Positions 1 through 7,797 of a stretch of 35,976 bases of DNA are shown piece after piece (position 1 is the first letter of the stretch; each line of letters opens with the position of its first letter). Where the stretch lies: assembly GCA_018268195.1 (NCBI GenBank), contig JAFDWZ010000034.1, positions 15,050 through 51,025 of the forward strand, read 5' to 3'. The notes under the pieces are model-generated. The model was not told the DNA's origin. It was given only the letters and a program-made list of their open reading frames with translations, and searched no databases. This stretch comes from Bacteroidota bacterium. Lineage in GTDB: Bacteria > Bacteroidota > Bacteroidia > AKYH767-A > OLB10. The translations under genes and the position numbers were made by a program.

Positions 1-1029
1 TTCGTGAGCTACATAATCAATATCATAGGGGTCATTAATAGGTGCTCCTGAACCGGTAACACCACGGGCTTTGTTGTTATTGTTGCAGACACATCCGAGA
101 TATGCAATACCTCCTCCACCGGTGCTGAATACATGGCCTATATCATAATTGGCATTTCCAATACGTGCAGTTACGGTAGTCTGATTCTGCCCCAGCATAG
201 CATTTCCGTCATTGTTATCATAAGGGTCGGTAGAGGCATTCAAAAAAATCAAAGTGTCGTTATTAGGAATCAATACCAGTCGTACATCCACTTCCGATTC
301 ATAAACTCCTGTAACTCGGTTAACAGAAGTTACCATGCCTCCCAAAGCACCTGAAACAGTTCCGCCATAATATGCGGCATACTCTCCTGTACATGCAAGT
401 GCCAGTCTGTAGGTGCGCAGATTGGTTCCGATAGAGCGGTTCAAAGAAGGAAGTATTGTTTGCATATTACGCTGTGAAGACTGACCGGAGTTCAAATCAT
501 CAAAGCCACAGGAGAAATTTTTTGTGGTAGAAAAATCATTGCGATAGTAAACCAGATAATCATTGCTGTTTTGCATAGAGTAAGGGTCAATGTAACAATC
601 ATTTTCACCGGCACGAATAAAGGCATGAAACCCCCATTGAGTGAAATCGGCACGTACCCAGGCCGAGCGGTTGGTTTTTCCTCTTCCCGAATAGGTTTTA
701 ATAGAAGGATATTTTGCAGCAAGCTCAGGATGCATTACAGGCGATTCTACCATTTCAAAATCCATAAAACTACCATCGGGCATAGGCAATGAAATTACCA
801 ATGGTTGATTTGCCGCAGCCGTAAATTCCATTGGCGCATTCTGTAATTCGGTGCGCATAGCCTGCACATCTAATGAGTAAACTAAGTATTTGTCAGGCAC
901 CAACTGTCTCACCGAAGTTTTCATCTCCTGAGTTTCGGTTTTTGCTATCCAGTAATTTGAATTACCGGAGCTGAATGCTGAAGTAATGCCGGTTACACAT
1001 GCTATTGCAGTGAGTAAAAATTTTGTCAT
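1..1029 (-). CDS. Secreted reprolysin-like zinc metalloprotease, N-terminal part (cut by window edge)
   Basis: The reading frame starts with ATG at 1029 and stays open to base 1, giving 343 codons. The N-terminus MTKFLLTAIACVTGITSAFS is a Sec signal peptide. A propeptide-like region follows (residues ~25-200), then a domain containing RTYRLALACTGEYAAYY, TSVNRVTGVYESEVDVRLVL and TGGGGIAYLGCVCNNNNKA. These are typical of the reprolysin/M12B-like secreted metalloproteases common in Bacteroidota. The last visible residues are DYVAHE, where family members carry the HExxHxxGxxH zinc site, so only the first two zinc-motif residues are inside the window. Homologues usually continue with further domains and a type IX secretion sorting tail; neither can be seen here. 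The family call rests on this pattern and is fairly secure; substrate is unknown. Confidence 0.8.
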   Translation of the reverse strand, partial: MTKFLLTAIACVTGITSAFSSGNSNYWIAKTETQEMKTSVRQLVPDKYLVYSLDVQAMRTELQNAPMEFTAAANQPLVISLPMPDGSFMDFEMVESPVMHPELAAKYPSIKTYSGRGKTNRSAWVRADFTQWGFHAFIRAGENDCYIDPYSMQNSNDYLVYYRNDFSTTKNFSCGFDDLNSGQSSQRNMQTILPSLNRSIGTNLRTYRLALACTGEYAAYYGGTVSGALGGMVTSVNRVTGVYESEVDVRLVLIPNNDTLIFLNASTDPYDNNDGNAMLGQNQTTVTARIGNANYDIGHVFSTGGGGIAYLGCVCNNNNKARGVTGSGAPINDPYDIDYVAHE

Positions 1030-1081
1030 GTTTATGATTTTAATGCTAAAGTAAATGGTTTAATTATACCATCCTCTGAAT

Positions 1082-1102
1082 GAAGTAATAACGAAGTAAT
1101 AA
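1082..1102. repeat. Two perfect 10-bp direct repeats, one base apart
   Basis: GAAGTAATAA occurs at 1082-1091 and again at 1093-1102, an 11-nt period close to one helical turn. It lies in the 88-bp gap between the metalloprotease start (1029) and the stop of the upstream gene (1118). A binding site for a regulator is possible, but in AT-rich DNA chance is also plausible. Confidence 0.3.
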
Positions 1103-1117
1103 ATCGGAATAATGGCA

Positions 1118-1867
1118 TTACAGTGCAGATGCTACACCCTGGGCAAGTTGCGTAAAACACTTCAGAATAATTTCATCCATCTGATTCACGTTGGAGGGTA
1201 TGGTAGCCACAGCATAGTTGCCGTTTATTAGTTTTCCTTTCCGGTCATAAATGGTAAAGTGCAATCGTATTTCACGTTCATATACCTGATTGGCTATATC
1301 AAGGCAGCTTTTATAATTGGTTTTAATTTCAAACTGCGTCAGAAAAACAAAAATGTCTGTACCAAACTTATTTGCAAGCGAATCAAGCACACTTTTATTC
1401 CTGATATCAGCTTTCATATAGCGATTATGTTCATCATTATTCAGATAGTTAGTGGCAACCCTGGAGTCAAGCGATTCTTTACTCTGATTGGGAGAATTTG
1501 ATGAAAAGGATTTGACGGTTGGTTTGGCATACTCAAAAGCCGTAACTGCGAATATCGAGCCGGCTGCTTCCACATAAGCTTCAAGAGAATCGTGTTGTAG
1601 CAATGATACTGTCGGGTAGTGGTGCTTAAGCTCCCGCCAGGTGAACCATTCACTTCTGTTATGAAACGTTTCCCGAATGAGGTCAGGGTTTTTTCGGGTC
1701 ACTTCTGCAATATCCCTGTCGGCATCCGACAGATAGAACCGTGGGTCATAAGGTATAAGCAGTATGTGATGTTCAATACTGTCTTTAGTTGTTTTTTGGG
1801 TTTGTCCGTTCATTAATCCTGCCGAAAGGATTAAACATAAAACGGAAATGGTCATTTTTAACTTCAT
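1118..1867 (-). CDS. Hypothetical secreted protein
   Basis: Not recognised as a named family. The start at 1867 gives MKLKMTISVLCLILSAGLMNGQ, a good Sec signal peptide ending before TQKTTKDS. An alternative ATG at 1906 adds 13 residues (MLNRFGLMFSFVT) ahead of it and would weaken the signal, so 1867 is preferred. The mature part (~228 aa) is soluble and mixed alpha/beta. Its C-terminal half, roughly DSLANKFGTDIFVFLTQFE to the end, looks like a compact domain of alternating strands. Gly/Pro content is ordinary, and there are no cysteine clusters or catalytic motifs that I can name. It lies 88 bp upstream of the metalloprotease on the same strand, so co-expression is possible. Confidence 0.65.
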   Translation of the reverse strand: MKLKMTISVLCLILSAGLMNGQTQKTTKDSIEHHILLIPYDPRFYLSDADRDIAEVTRKNPDLIRETFHNRSEWFTWRELKHHYPTVSLLQHDSLEAYVEAAGSIFAVTAFEYAKPTVKSFSSNSPNQSKESLDSRVATNYLNNDEHNRYMKADIRNKSVLDSLANKFGTDIFVFLTQFEIKTNYKSCLDIANQVYEREIRLHFTIYDRKGKLINGNYAVATIPSNVNQMDEIILKCFTQLAQGVASAL

Positions 1868-1945
1868 TGTAACAAAACTAAACATCAGGCCGAACCGATT
1901 GAGCATTCAAGTAGAGAGTTTTAAATATGACTTTGTTAATTCATC

Positions 1946-1975
1946 TTGTCTATCCGTGTTAAGCAGTTAACTTTG
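1946..1975 (+). promoter_or_regulatory. Bacteroidota-type promoter of the L-2-hydroxyglutarate oxidase gene
   Basis: A -33 element TTG (1946-1948) is separated by 19 nt from TAACTTTG (1968-1975), which matches the -7 consensus TAnnTTTG. The ATG is 20 nt downstream at 1995, giving a short leader. Confidence 0.6.
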
Positions 1976-1994
1976 CAAAAATTTTTTCATTAAG

Positions 1995-3218
1995 ATGAAT
2001 GATGTGACAGAATATGACATTGTGATTATTGGCGGAGGCTGTGTAGGGATGGCATCTGCTTATAAACTGAACCTTCGTTATCCCGAACTTAAAATAGCCG
2101 TTCTTGAAAAAGAAGACCGTCTCGCTGCACATCAGACAGGACGCAATTCAGGAGTTATTCATTCAGGATTATATTATAAACCGGGCTCTTATAAAGCCAA
2201 AAACTGTGTGGAAGGACGAAGAGAGCTGGTAGCATTCTGTAAGGAACATCAGGTAGCTCACGATGTGTGCGGAAAAATTATTGTTGCCACAGACCCCAAG
2301 GAGCTGCCACACATGAACCGCGTATTCAACAATGGTTTGCAGAACGGTGTTGAGGGTATTGAAAAAATTACCTCACAGCAGATAAAGGAAATAGAACCTT
2401 ATTGCACCGGTATTGAAGGAATATGGGTTCCATGTACCGGTATTGTGGATTATGTAGGACTCACCAATAAACTGGCCGAACTGATAAATCAGAAATTTAA
2501 TGGAAGCAAAGTCCTCACCGGACAGAAAGTTACTTCATTTGAAAAAGAAGACGGCTACACAACAGTAATTACCGAAAAACAAAAATTCAAAACCCGATAT
2601 GTCATCAGTTGTACAGGATTGTTCAGCGACCGTATGGCAAAGGCTGATGGCGTAGATCCAAAAATGCAGATTGTAGGTTTCAGAGGAGACTATTACGACC
2701 TTACCGAAAAAGGAATGCATAAAGTACGCAACCTCATTTATCCGGTGCCAAATCCTGAGTTTCCTTTTCTGGGAGTTCATTTCACTCGAATGATACAGCA
2801 TGGTGTGGAATGTGGCCCCAATGCGGTATTTACCTTTAAGCGTGAAGGTTACGGAAAAACTGATTTTAACCTGATGGACTCTCTCCAGGCTTTATCATAC
2901 TCCGGCACATGGAAACTGTTTTTCAAACACTGGCGTTTCGGACTGGATGAATACAGAAGAGCTTTTTCAAAACGATTGTTTCTGGAAAGGCTGCAACGGC
3001 TCATTCCATCTCTGCAAATGGACGATATTACTCCCGGACGTGCAGGCGTGCGCGCCATGGCACTCGACAGTGACGGCAATATAATTGACGATTTCAAGAT
3101 TGAATACAGCGGTAATGCCATTCATGTGCTCAATGCTCCTTCTCCGGCAGCTACGGCCTCACTTGCTATTGGAACTGCTGTTACTGAAATGGCTGAAAAG
3201 TATTTTAAGTTAATATAG
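1995..3218 (+). CDS. lhgO: L-2-hydroxyglutarate oxidase, FAD-dependent
   Basis: Oxidises L-2-hydroxyglutarate to 2-oxoglutarate, feeding electrons to the quinone pool; a metabolite-repair and lysine/glutarate catabolism enzyme. The DAO-fold FAD site GGGCVG is at residues 13-18. It is followed by HQTGRNSGVIHSGLYY (46-61), the hallmark of the LhgO/L2HGDH group, and near the C-terminus by the second FAD-binding segment TPGRAGVRAMALD. The length of 407 aa matches the family. The ATG at 1995 fits the promoter just upstream. It stands as a single gene between a minus-strand secreted protein and the mre cluster; no csiD or gab genes are nearby. Identification is strong. Confidence 0.92.
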   Translation: MNDVTEYDIVIIGGGCVGMASAYKLNLRYPELKIAVLEKEDRLAAHQTGRNSGVIHSGLYYKPGSYKAKNCVEGRRELVAFCKEHQVAHDVCGKIIVATDPKELPHMNRVFNNGLQNGVEGIEKITSQQIKEIEPYCTGIEGIWVPCTGIVDYVGLTNKLAELINQKFNGSKVLTGQKVTSFEKEDGYTTVITEKQKFKTRYVISCTGLFSDRMAKADGVDPKMQIVGFRGDYYDLTEKGMHKVRNLIYPVPNPEFPFLGVHFTRMIQHGVECGPNAVFTFKREGYGKTDFNLMDSLQALSYSGTWKLFFKHWRFGLDEYRRAFSKRLFLERLQRLIPSLQMDDITPGRAGVRAMALDSDGNIIDDFKIEYSGNAIHVLNAPSPAATASLAIGTAVTEMAEKYFKLI

Positions 3219-3249
3219 CATAACCTACCGGTTTAATACTTTGGCTTTT

Positions 3250-3257
3250 TAAATTTG
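3250..3257 (+). promoter_or_regulatory. Candidate -7 element upstream of mreC
   Basis: TAAATTTG matches TAnnTTTG and is followed by CAA, as at the lhgO and biotin-carrier promoters. No clear TTG is found 17-21 nt upstream, so the promoter is only probable. The predicted leader to the mreC ATG (3316) is about 50-55 nt. Confidence 0.4.
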
Positions 3258-3315
3258 CAACCTTGTAAAAGCGGTTACTCGTATTCAGTAATTATTTCGG
3301 AGCTAAAAAGCAGGC

Positions 3316-4152
3316 ATGCGCAATTTATTTTTATTTCTCAGCCGACATTATTTTTCCATTCTGTTTCTTTTAATGGAAGCACTCTGCTTTTACCTCATTG
3401 CTCAGAACAATAGCTATCATAACGCAGGCATGCTCAACTCTGCCAATCAGGTTGTAGCAACCATGTATGACGGAGTAAGTAAGGTTACCGATTATCTGAA
3501 TCTTGCAGAGAATAACAGACGACTTGCGGAGGAAAATGCACAGTTGAGAGCCATGATTCCTGAATCTCATTTTGACACCACGCTGGTTAAAAGTACAGTT
3601 CAGGATTCTTTACACAATCAGCAATACAGCTACATTGAAGCACGAGTAATTAATAACAGCACCAACAGGCGCAACAATTATCTTACGCTTAACAGAGGTG
3701 CTGATGCGGGCATAACTCCTGAAATGGGAGTAATCACAGGACATGGAATTATTGGTATTGTGAAAGATGTGTCAGCACATTACTGTACGGTCATTTCCTT
3801 TCTGAATACACAAAGCAAGGTGAGCGTTAGGTTTAAAAAGAACAATTACAATGGCTCTATGATTTGGGACAGCGACAATGGGCCTACAGAAGCTACCGTT
3901 ATTGACATACCACGACATGTGCCTTTTAAAATTGGCGATACACTGGTAACCACAGCATACTCCGCCTACTATCCCGAAGGTATTATGGTGGGCACTGTAA
4001 AAGAGTATTTTCTCGATCCGGGAAGCAACTCCTACCAGATTATTCTTAAACTGAGTGCAGGCTTTAATGATGTTTCCTACGTATATGTGATTAACAACCT
4101 GCTGAAAAATGAACGTAAAAAACTTGAAGATAATCTGAAAGATGCTAAGTGA
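3316..4152 (+). CDS. mreC: Rod shape-determining protein MreC
   Basis: Periplasmic scaffold of the elongasome, linking MreB/MreD to PBP2 and RodA. It has a short cytosolic N-terminus, one membrane anchor (about residues 11-29, FSILFLLMEALCFYLIAQ) and a coiled coil (about 57-80, LNLAENNRRLAEENAQLR). The MreC beta-domain follows, with the signatures NYLTLNRGADAGITPEMGV and ISFLNTQSKVSVRF. Length 278 aa is normal. The start codon at 3316 is followed immediately by the anchor. It opens the operon mreC-mreD-mrdA-rodA and overlaps mreD by 11 bp. The usual upstream neighbour mreB is absent here; lhgO takes its place. Confident. Confidence 0.93.
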   Translation: MRNLFLFLSRHYFSILFLLMEALCFYLIAQNNSYHNAGMLNSANQVVATMYDGVSKVTDYLNLAENNRRLAEENAQLRAMIPESHFDTTLVKSTVQDSLHNQQYSYIEARVINNSTNRRNNYLTLNRGADAGITPEMGVITGHGIIGIVKDVSAHYCTVISFLNTQSKVSVRFKKNNYNGSMIWDSDNGPTEATVIDIPRHVPFKIGDTLVTTAYSAYYPEGIMVGTVKEYFLDPGSNSYQIILKLSAGFNDVSYVYVINNLLKNERKKLEDNLKDAK

Positions 4153-4660
4153 GGTAATTAAATCGATTGTTCGTTTCATCTTGCTGGTTTTGGTGCAGGT
4201 ATTGCTGTTTAATAAAATCAGATTTGCAGGGTTTATAAATCCTTTTGTGTATCCGCTTTTCATTTTGTTACTGCCCGTACGGATTCCAAAAACATTGCTC
4301 CTGTTGTTATCATTCATCACCGGATTATCCATTGATGTGTTTTCCGACACATTAGGGATGCACGCTGCCGCAACGGTTTTCCTTGGTTTCCTCCGACCAA
4401 CTATTCTCAAGATATTAGCTCCGCGTGATGGATACGAAGCAGAAGCCTCGCCACGTCTTCATGATATGGGCATCCTTTGGTTTCTTTACTATCTGCTGAT
4501 AAGCATTTTTGCGCATCACCTGTTTTTATTTTATACAGAAGTATTTCGTTTCAACGAGTTCTGGTACACCTTTTTACGGGTTATTCTCAGCACCCTTACT
4601 TCTGTACTACTTATTATTGTTATACTTTATCTTTTCGACAAACAGAAGGAAAAGCGTTAA
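4142..4660 (+). CDS. mreD: Rod shape-determining protein MreD
   Basis: Small integral membrane partner of MreC. At 172 aa it has about five hydrophobic segments, starting with SIVRFILLVLVQVLLFNKI and ending with SVLLIIVILYLF just before a basic tail (DKQKEKR). The LSIDVFSDTLGMHAAATVFL segment is typical of MreD in Bacteroidota. Its ATG lies inside the last codons of mreC (11-bp overlap), implying translational coupling. Position between mreC and mrdA supports the call for a family with low sequence conservation. Confidence 0.9.
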   Translation: MLSEVIKSIVRFILLVLVQVLLFNKIRFAGFINPFVYPLFILLLPVRIPKTLLLLLSFITGLSIDVFSDTLGMHAAATVFLGFLRPTILKILAPRDGYEAEASPRLHDMGILWFLYYLLISIFAHHLFLFYTEVFRFNEFWYTFLRVILSTLTSVLLIIVILYLFDKQKEKR

Positions 4661-4681
4661 TCTGCGTTTAATAAAAATACA

Positions 4682-6517
4682 TTGAGAAAAATTAGTTCTA
4701 CACAGCGCACCATTTTTTTATTTACCATCACCATAGTGGCTGTAGTGTATATTGCCCGTTTGTTTTATATCCAGATTGTTGAAGATAAATATAAACTTTC
4801 GGCTGATGAAAATGTGCTTCGCAGAATAATTGATTACCCTTCGAGAGGATTGGTGTATGATCGTAAAGGCAAACTGCTGGTATTTAATCAGACAGTATAT
4901 GATCTGATGGTTACACCACGTGAAGTAAAACAAATTGATACTGCTGAATTTTGTGCGATTATTAATATTTCACTCGAAGATTTCAGAAGTAAATTTCAGA
5001 AGGCTAAAAAATACTCGCCATACAAAGCATCTATTTTTGAAAAACAGATTTCAGCAGAAACATACGGCACCTTGCAGGAAAAACTTTTCAAGTACAAAGG
5101 GTTTACCGTGCAGCCACGTACCATCCGAAAATACCCTTACAACACGGCAGCACATCTGCTTGGATATCTTGGAGAGGTTGATGAAAACATTACCGCCAGA
5201 AATCCTTACTATCAGATGGGCGACTATATAGGAATAAGCGGAATTGAACAGAGTTACGAAAAAGAACTGCGTGGCAGAAGAGGAACCCGCTTTATCATGG
5301 TGGATAATTTTAACAGAGAGAAAGGACGATTTGAAAATGGGAAGTATGACACCCTCTCCGTATCAGGTGAAGACTTAAAACTCTCACTCGATGCGGAATT
5401 ACAGGCGTATGCCGAATTGCTCTTTCAGAACAAGCGAGGGAGTGCCGTTGCTATAGATCCGCAGACAGGTGAAATTTTGGCAATGGTAAACAGCCCTGCA
5501 TACAACCCTAATCTGATGGTTGGGCGTGAGCGCTCTCGTAATTACGGACGTTTGCTGCAGCAAGAAGATAAACCTCTTTTTAACCGGGCTATGATGGCCT
5601 ATTATCCTCCCGGTTCTACTTTTAAAATCATCAACTCACTGATAGGGTTGCAAGAGCAAGTTATTACTCCCGAAACTTATTTCAGCTGTGCCGGTGGTTA
5701 TAGAGTAGGTCCTATTTTCGTGCACTGTCATCCGCATGCATCTCCACTCGATCTTCGTACTGCAGTTGCTGTTTCATGTAATAGCTATTATTGTCAGACA
5801 TTCCGTGCGGTAATTGACAATCGCAAATATGCGAATACGGATTTGGCTTTTGATAAATGGCGCGACTATGTTTTAAGTTTTGGTATCGGGAAAAAAATAG
5901 ACGTGGATATGCCTCATGAACTGAAAGGAAATGTTCCTACGGTGGATTATTACAATAAATTTTTTGGTAAAGGCCGTTGGAAATCATCCACAATTATTTC
6001 ACTTGCTATAGGACAGGGCGAGTTGGGAATTACTCCACTGCAGATGGCTAATGCTGCATGTATTGTAGCTAATAAAGGATATTATTATGTGCCTCATGTG
6101 GTGAAAGAGATAGGTGCTAAGCATTACCTGCCGGATCACTTTAAACAGAAAAATTACACAAAAATTGACCCTAAATATTATGATGCTATTCAGGACGGTA
6201 TGCAATGGGTATTTGAGCGAGGCACTGCTCGCGGCTCACGCGTTGACAGTTTAGTGATGTGTGGTAAAACAGGAACTGCACAAAATCCGCACGGAAAAAA
6301 TCACTCGGTGTTTTTCTGTTTTGCACCAAGAGAAAATCCAAAGATTGCCGTTGCCGTGTTGGTTGAAAATGCCGGGCAAGGCGCACAATTTGCGGCTCCA
6401 ATTGCCAGTCTTATGGTACAGAAATATCTGCTAGGCGTAATCAAGCGTCCTGATCTTGAGAAAAGAATGCTCGATGCAGTGGTGGTTCCAATGAATGACA
6501 GTAACCAAGACGACTGA
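4682..6517 (+). CDS. mrdA: Penicillin-binding protein 2 (peptidoglycan transpeptidase)
   Basis: Cross-links peptidoglycan during elongation together with RodA. The N-terminal anchor TIFLFTITIVAVVYIARLFY is followed by the PBP dimerisation domain (to about residue 210) and the transpeptidase domain. Catalytic motifs are all present: S312-T-F-K (SxxK), S365-C-N367 (SxN) and K529-T-G-T. Length 611 aa is typical. The start is a TTG at 4682: the frame upstream runs into the in-frame stop of mreD (4658-4660) with no ATG or GTG between, and the TTG directly precedes the RKISSTQR membrane-anchor sequence. It begins 21 bp after mreD and ends 3 bp before rodA, so the four genes form one operon. Confidence 0.94.
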   Translation: MRKISSTQRTIFLFTITIVAVVYIARLFYIQIVEDKYKLSADENVLRRIIDYPSRGLVYDRKGKLLVFNQTVYDLMVTPREVKQIDTAEFCAIINISLEDFRSKFQKAKKYSPYKASIFEKQISAETYGTLQEKLFKYKGFTVQPRTIRKYPYNTAAHLLGYLGEVDENITARNPYYQMGDYIGISGIEQSYEKELRGRRGTRFIMVDNFNREKGRFENGKYDTLSVSGEDLKLSLDAELQAYAELLFQNKRGSAVAIDPQTGEILAMVNSPAYNPNLMVGRERSRNYGRLLQQEDKPLFNRAMMAYYPPGSTFKIINSLIGLQEQVITPETYFSCAGGYRVGPIFVHCHPHASPLDLRTAVAVSCNSYYCQTFRAVIDNRKYANTDLAFDKWRDYVLSFGIGKKIDVDMPHELKGNVPTVDYYNKFFGKGRWKSSTIISLAIGQGELGITPLQMANAACIVANKGYYYVPHVVKEIGAKHYLPDHFKQKNYTKIDPKYYDAIQDGMQWVFERGTARGSRVDSLVMCGKTGTAQNPHGKNHSVFFCFAPRENPKIAVAVLVENAGQGAQFAAPIASLMVQKYLLGVIKRPDLEKRMLDAVVVPMNDSNQDD

Positions 6518-6520
6518 CAG

Positions 6521-7783
6521 ATGAGAAAGCAGAAAAGTATTTTTCAGAATATTGATTGGCTCACCATTTTACTTTATCTGGTAATGGTCATTGCCGGATG
6601 GATAAATATTTTTGCTGCTGTTTATAACGAAGATCACAGCAGCATTTCTGACCTAACCCAGAACTATGGAAAGCAGATGATTTGGATAATAACATCTCTG
6701 GTTCTTGCCATGTTTATTTTAATAATTGACGGTAAATTTTACGAAGCTTTCTCAGGAGTTATTTATGGCCTAAGCATGATTTCACTTGTTGCAGTGCTAG
6801 TATTGGGTCATGAGGTGGCTGGTAGTAAGTCGTGGTTCCGGTTTGGTGATTTCGGAATTCAGCCGGCCGAATTTGCAAAATTTGCAACCGCAATGATGAT
6901 GGCACGTTTGCTCAGCCCTGTTGGTTTAAAAAAAGATACATGGCCGGTACGTATTTACGCATTTGCTGTTTTTCTTCTTCCCGTTATTCTTATTCTTCTC
7001 GAAAACGAAACCGGTGTGGCACTGGTGTTTTTTGCATTTACTTTTGTGCTCTATCGTGAAGGGATTATTCCCGGATGGATTTTATTACTGGGAATACTTG
7101 CTACGGCATTATTCATCATTGCTCTTTTAGTGCCCAAAACAACATTGATTATTATACTTTGTTCCCTTGCAGGAATTTTTCTGTTGCTGGCACGTAAACG
7201 TAAATTTATACTTCCGGTAATAGGTGTTACTTTGGTTTGTGTGGGAGTAGTTTTCAGCGTGAATTATGTTTTTAATAATGTTCTGGAGGCGCATCAGAAA
7301 AAACGTATTCAGGTGTTGCTCGGTATGGAGGACGATCTCAAAGGAGCCGGATATAACGTTAATCAGAGTAAGATTGCCATTGGTTCAGGTGGTTTGTTGG
7401 GGAAAGGGTTCCTGAAAGGCACACAAACCAAATATAATTTCGTGCCTGAACAAAGCACCGATTTTATTTTTTGTACTGTTGGCGAGGAGTGGGGTTTTGT
7501 TGGAACCACGGTAGTAATTCTGCTTTTCCTTGCATTGCTTTATCGCATCATTTTTATTGCCGAACGGCAGAAATCTGCTTTCTCCCGCATTTATGGTTAT
7601 GGGGTAGCCAGCATTATATTTTTCCACTTTTTTGTAAATGTGGGAATGACTATTGGTCTTATGCCCGTGATTGGAATTCCTCTTCCATTTTTCAGTTATG
7701 GCGGTTCTTCGCTTTGGGGGTTTACAATATTGTTGTTTATTCTGATAAAATTAGACAGTCACCGAACATTTATGTTACGTTAG
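6521..7783 (+). CDS. rodA: Peptidoglycan glycosyltransferase RodA (SEDS family)
   Basis: Polymerises lipid II into glycan strands for lateral wall growth, paired with PBP2. The 420-aa protein has about ten membrane segments. The SEDS signatures are GSKSWFRFGDFGIQPAEFAK, near residue ~115, the periplasmic loop with GSGGLLGKGFLKGTQTK and VPEQSTDFIF, and the C-terminal PLPFFSYGGSSLWGF. The ATG at 6521 follows the mrdA stop by 3 bp. It is convergent with the large propeller-barrel gene, whose stop is only 14 bp away; no clear hairpin terminator lies between them. The gene is also called mrdB. Confidence 0.95.
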   Translation: MRKQKSIFQNIDWLTILLYLVMVIAGWINIFAAVYNEDHSSISDLTQNYGKQMIWIITSLVLAMFILIIDGKFYEAFSGVIYGLSMISLVAVLVLGHEVAGSKSWFRFGDFGIQPAEFAKFATAMMMARLLSPVGLKKDTWPVRIYAFAVFLLPVILILLENETGVALVFFAFTFVLYREGIIPGWILLLGILATALFIIALLVPKTTLIIILCSLAGIFLLLARKRKFILPVIGVTLVCVGVVFSVNYVFNNVLEAHQKKRIQVLLGMEDDLKGAGYNVNQSKIAIGSGGLLGKGFLKGTQTKYNFVPEQSTDFIFCTVGEEWGFVGTTVVILLFLALLYRIIFIAERQKSAFSRIYGYGVASIIFFHFFVNVGMTIGLMPVIGIPLPFFSYGGSSLWGFTILLFILIKLDSHRTFMLR

Positions 7784-7797
7784 CAGTAACACTTTCT

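Noticed and set aside
3772..4410. A 212-codon open frame on the minus strand across mreC and mreD
   Set aside because: It is the antisense shadow of two well-supported genes, has no recognisable domain and no start context.
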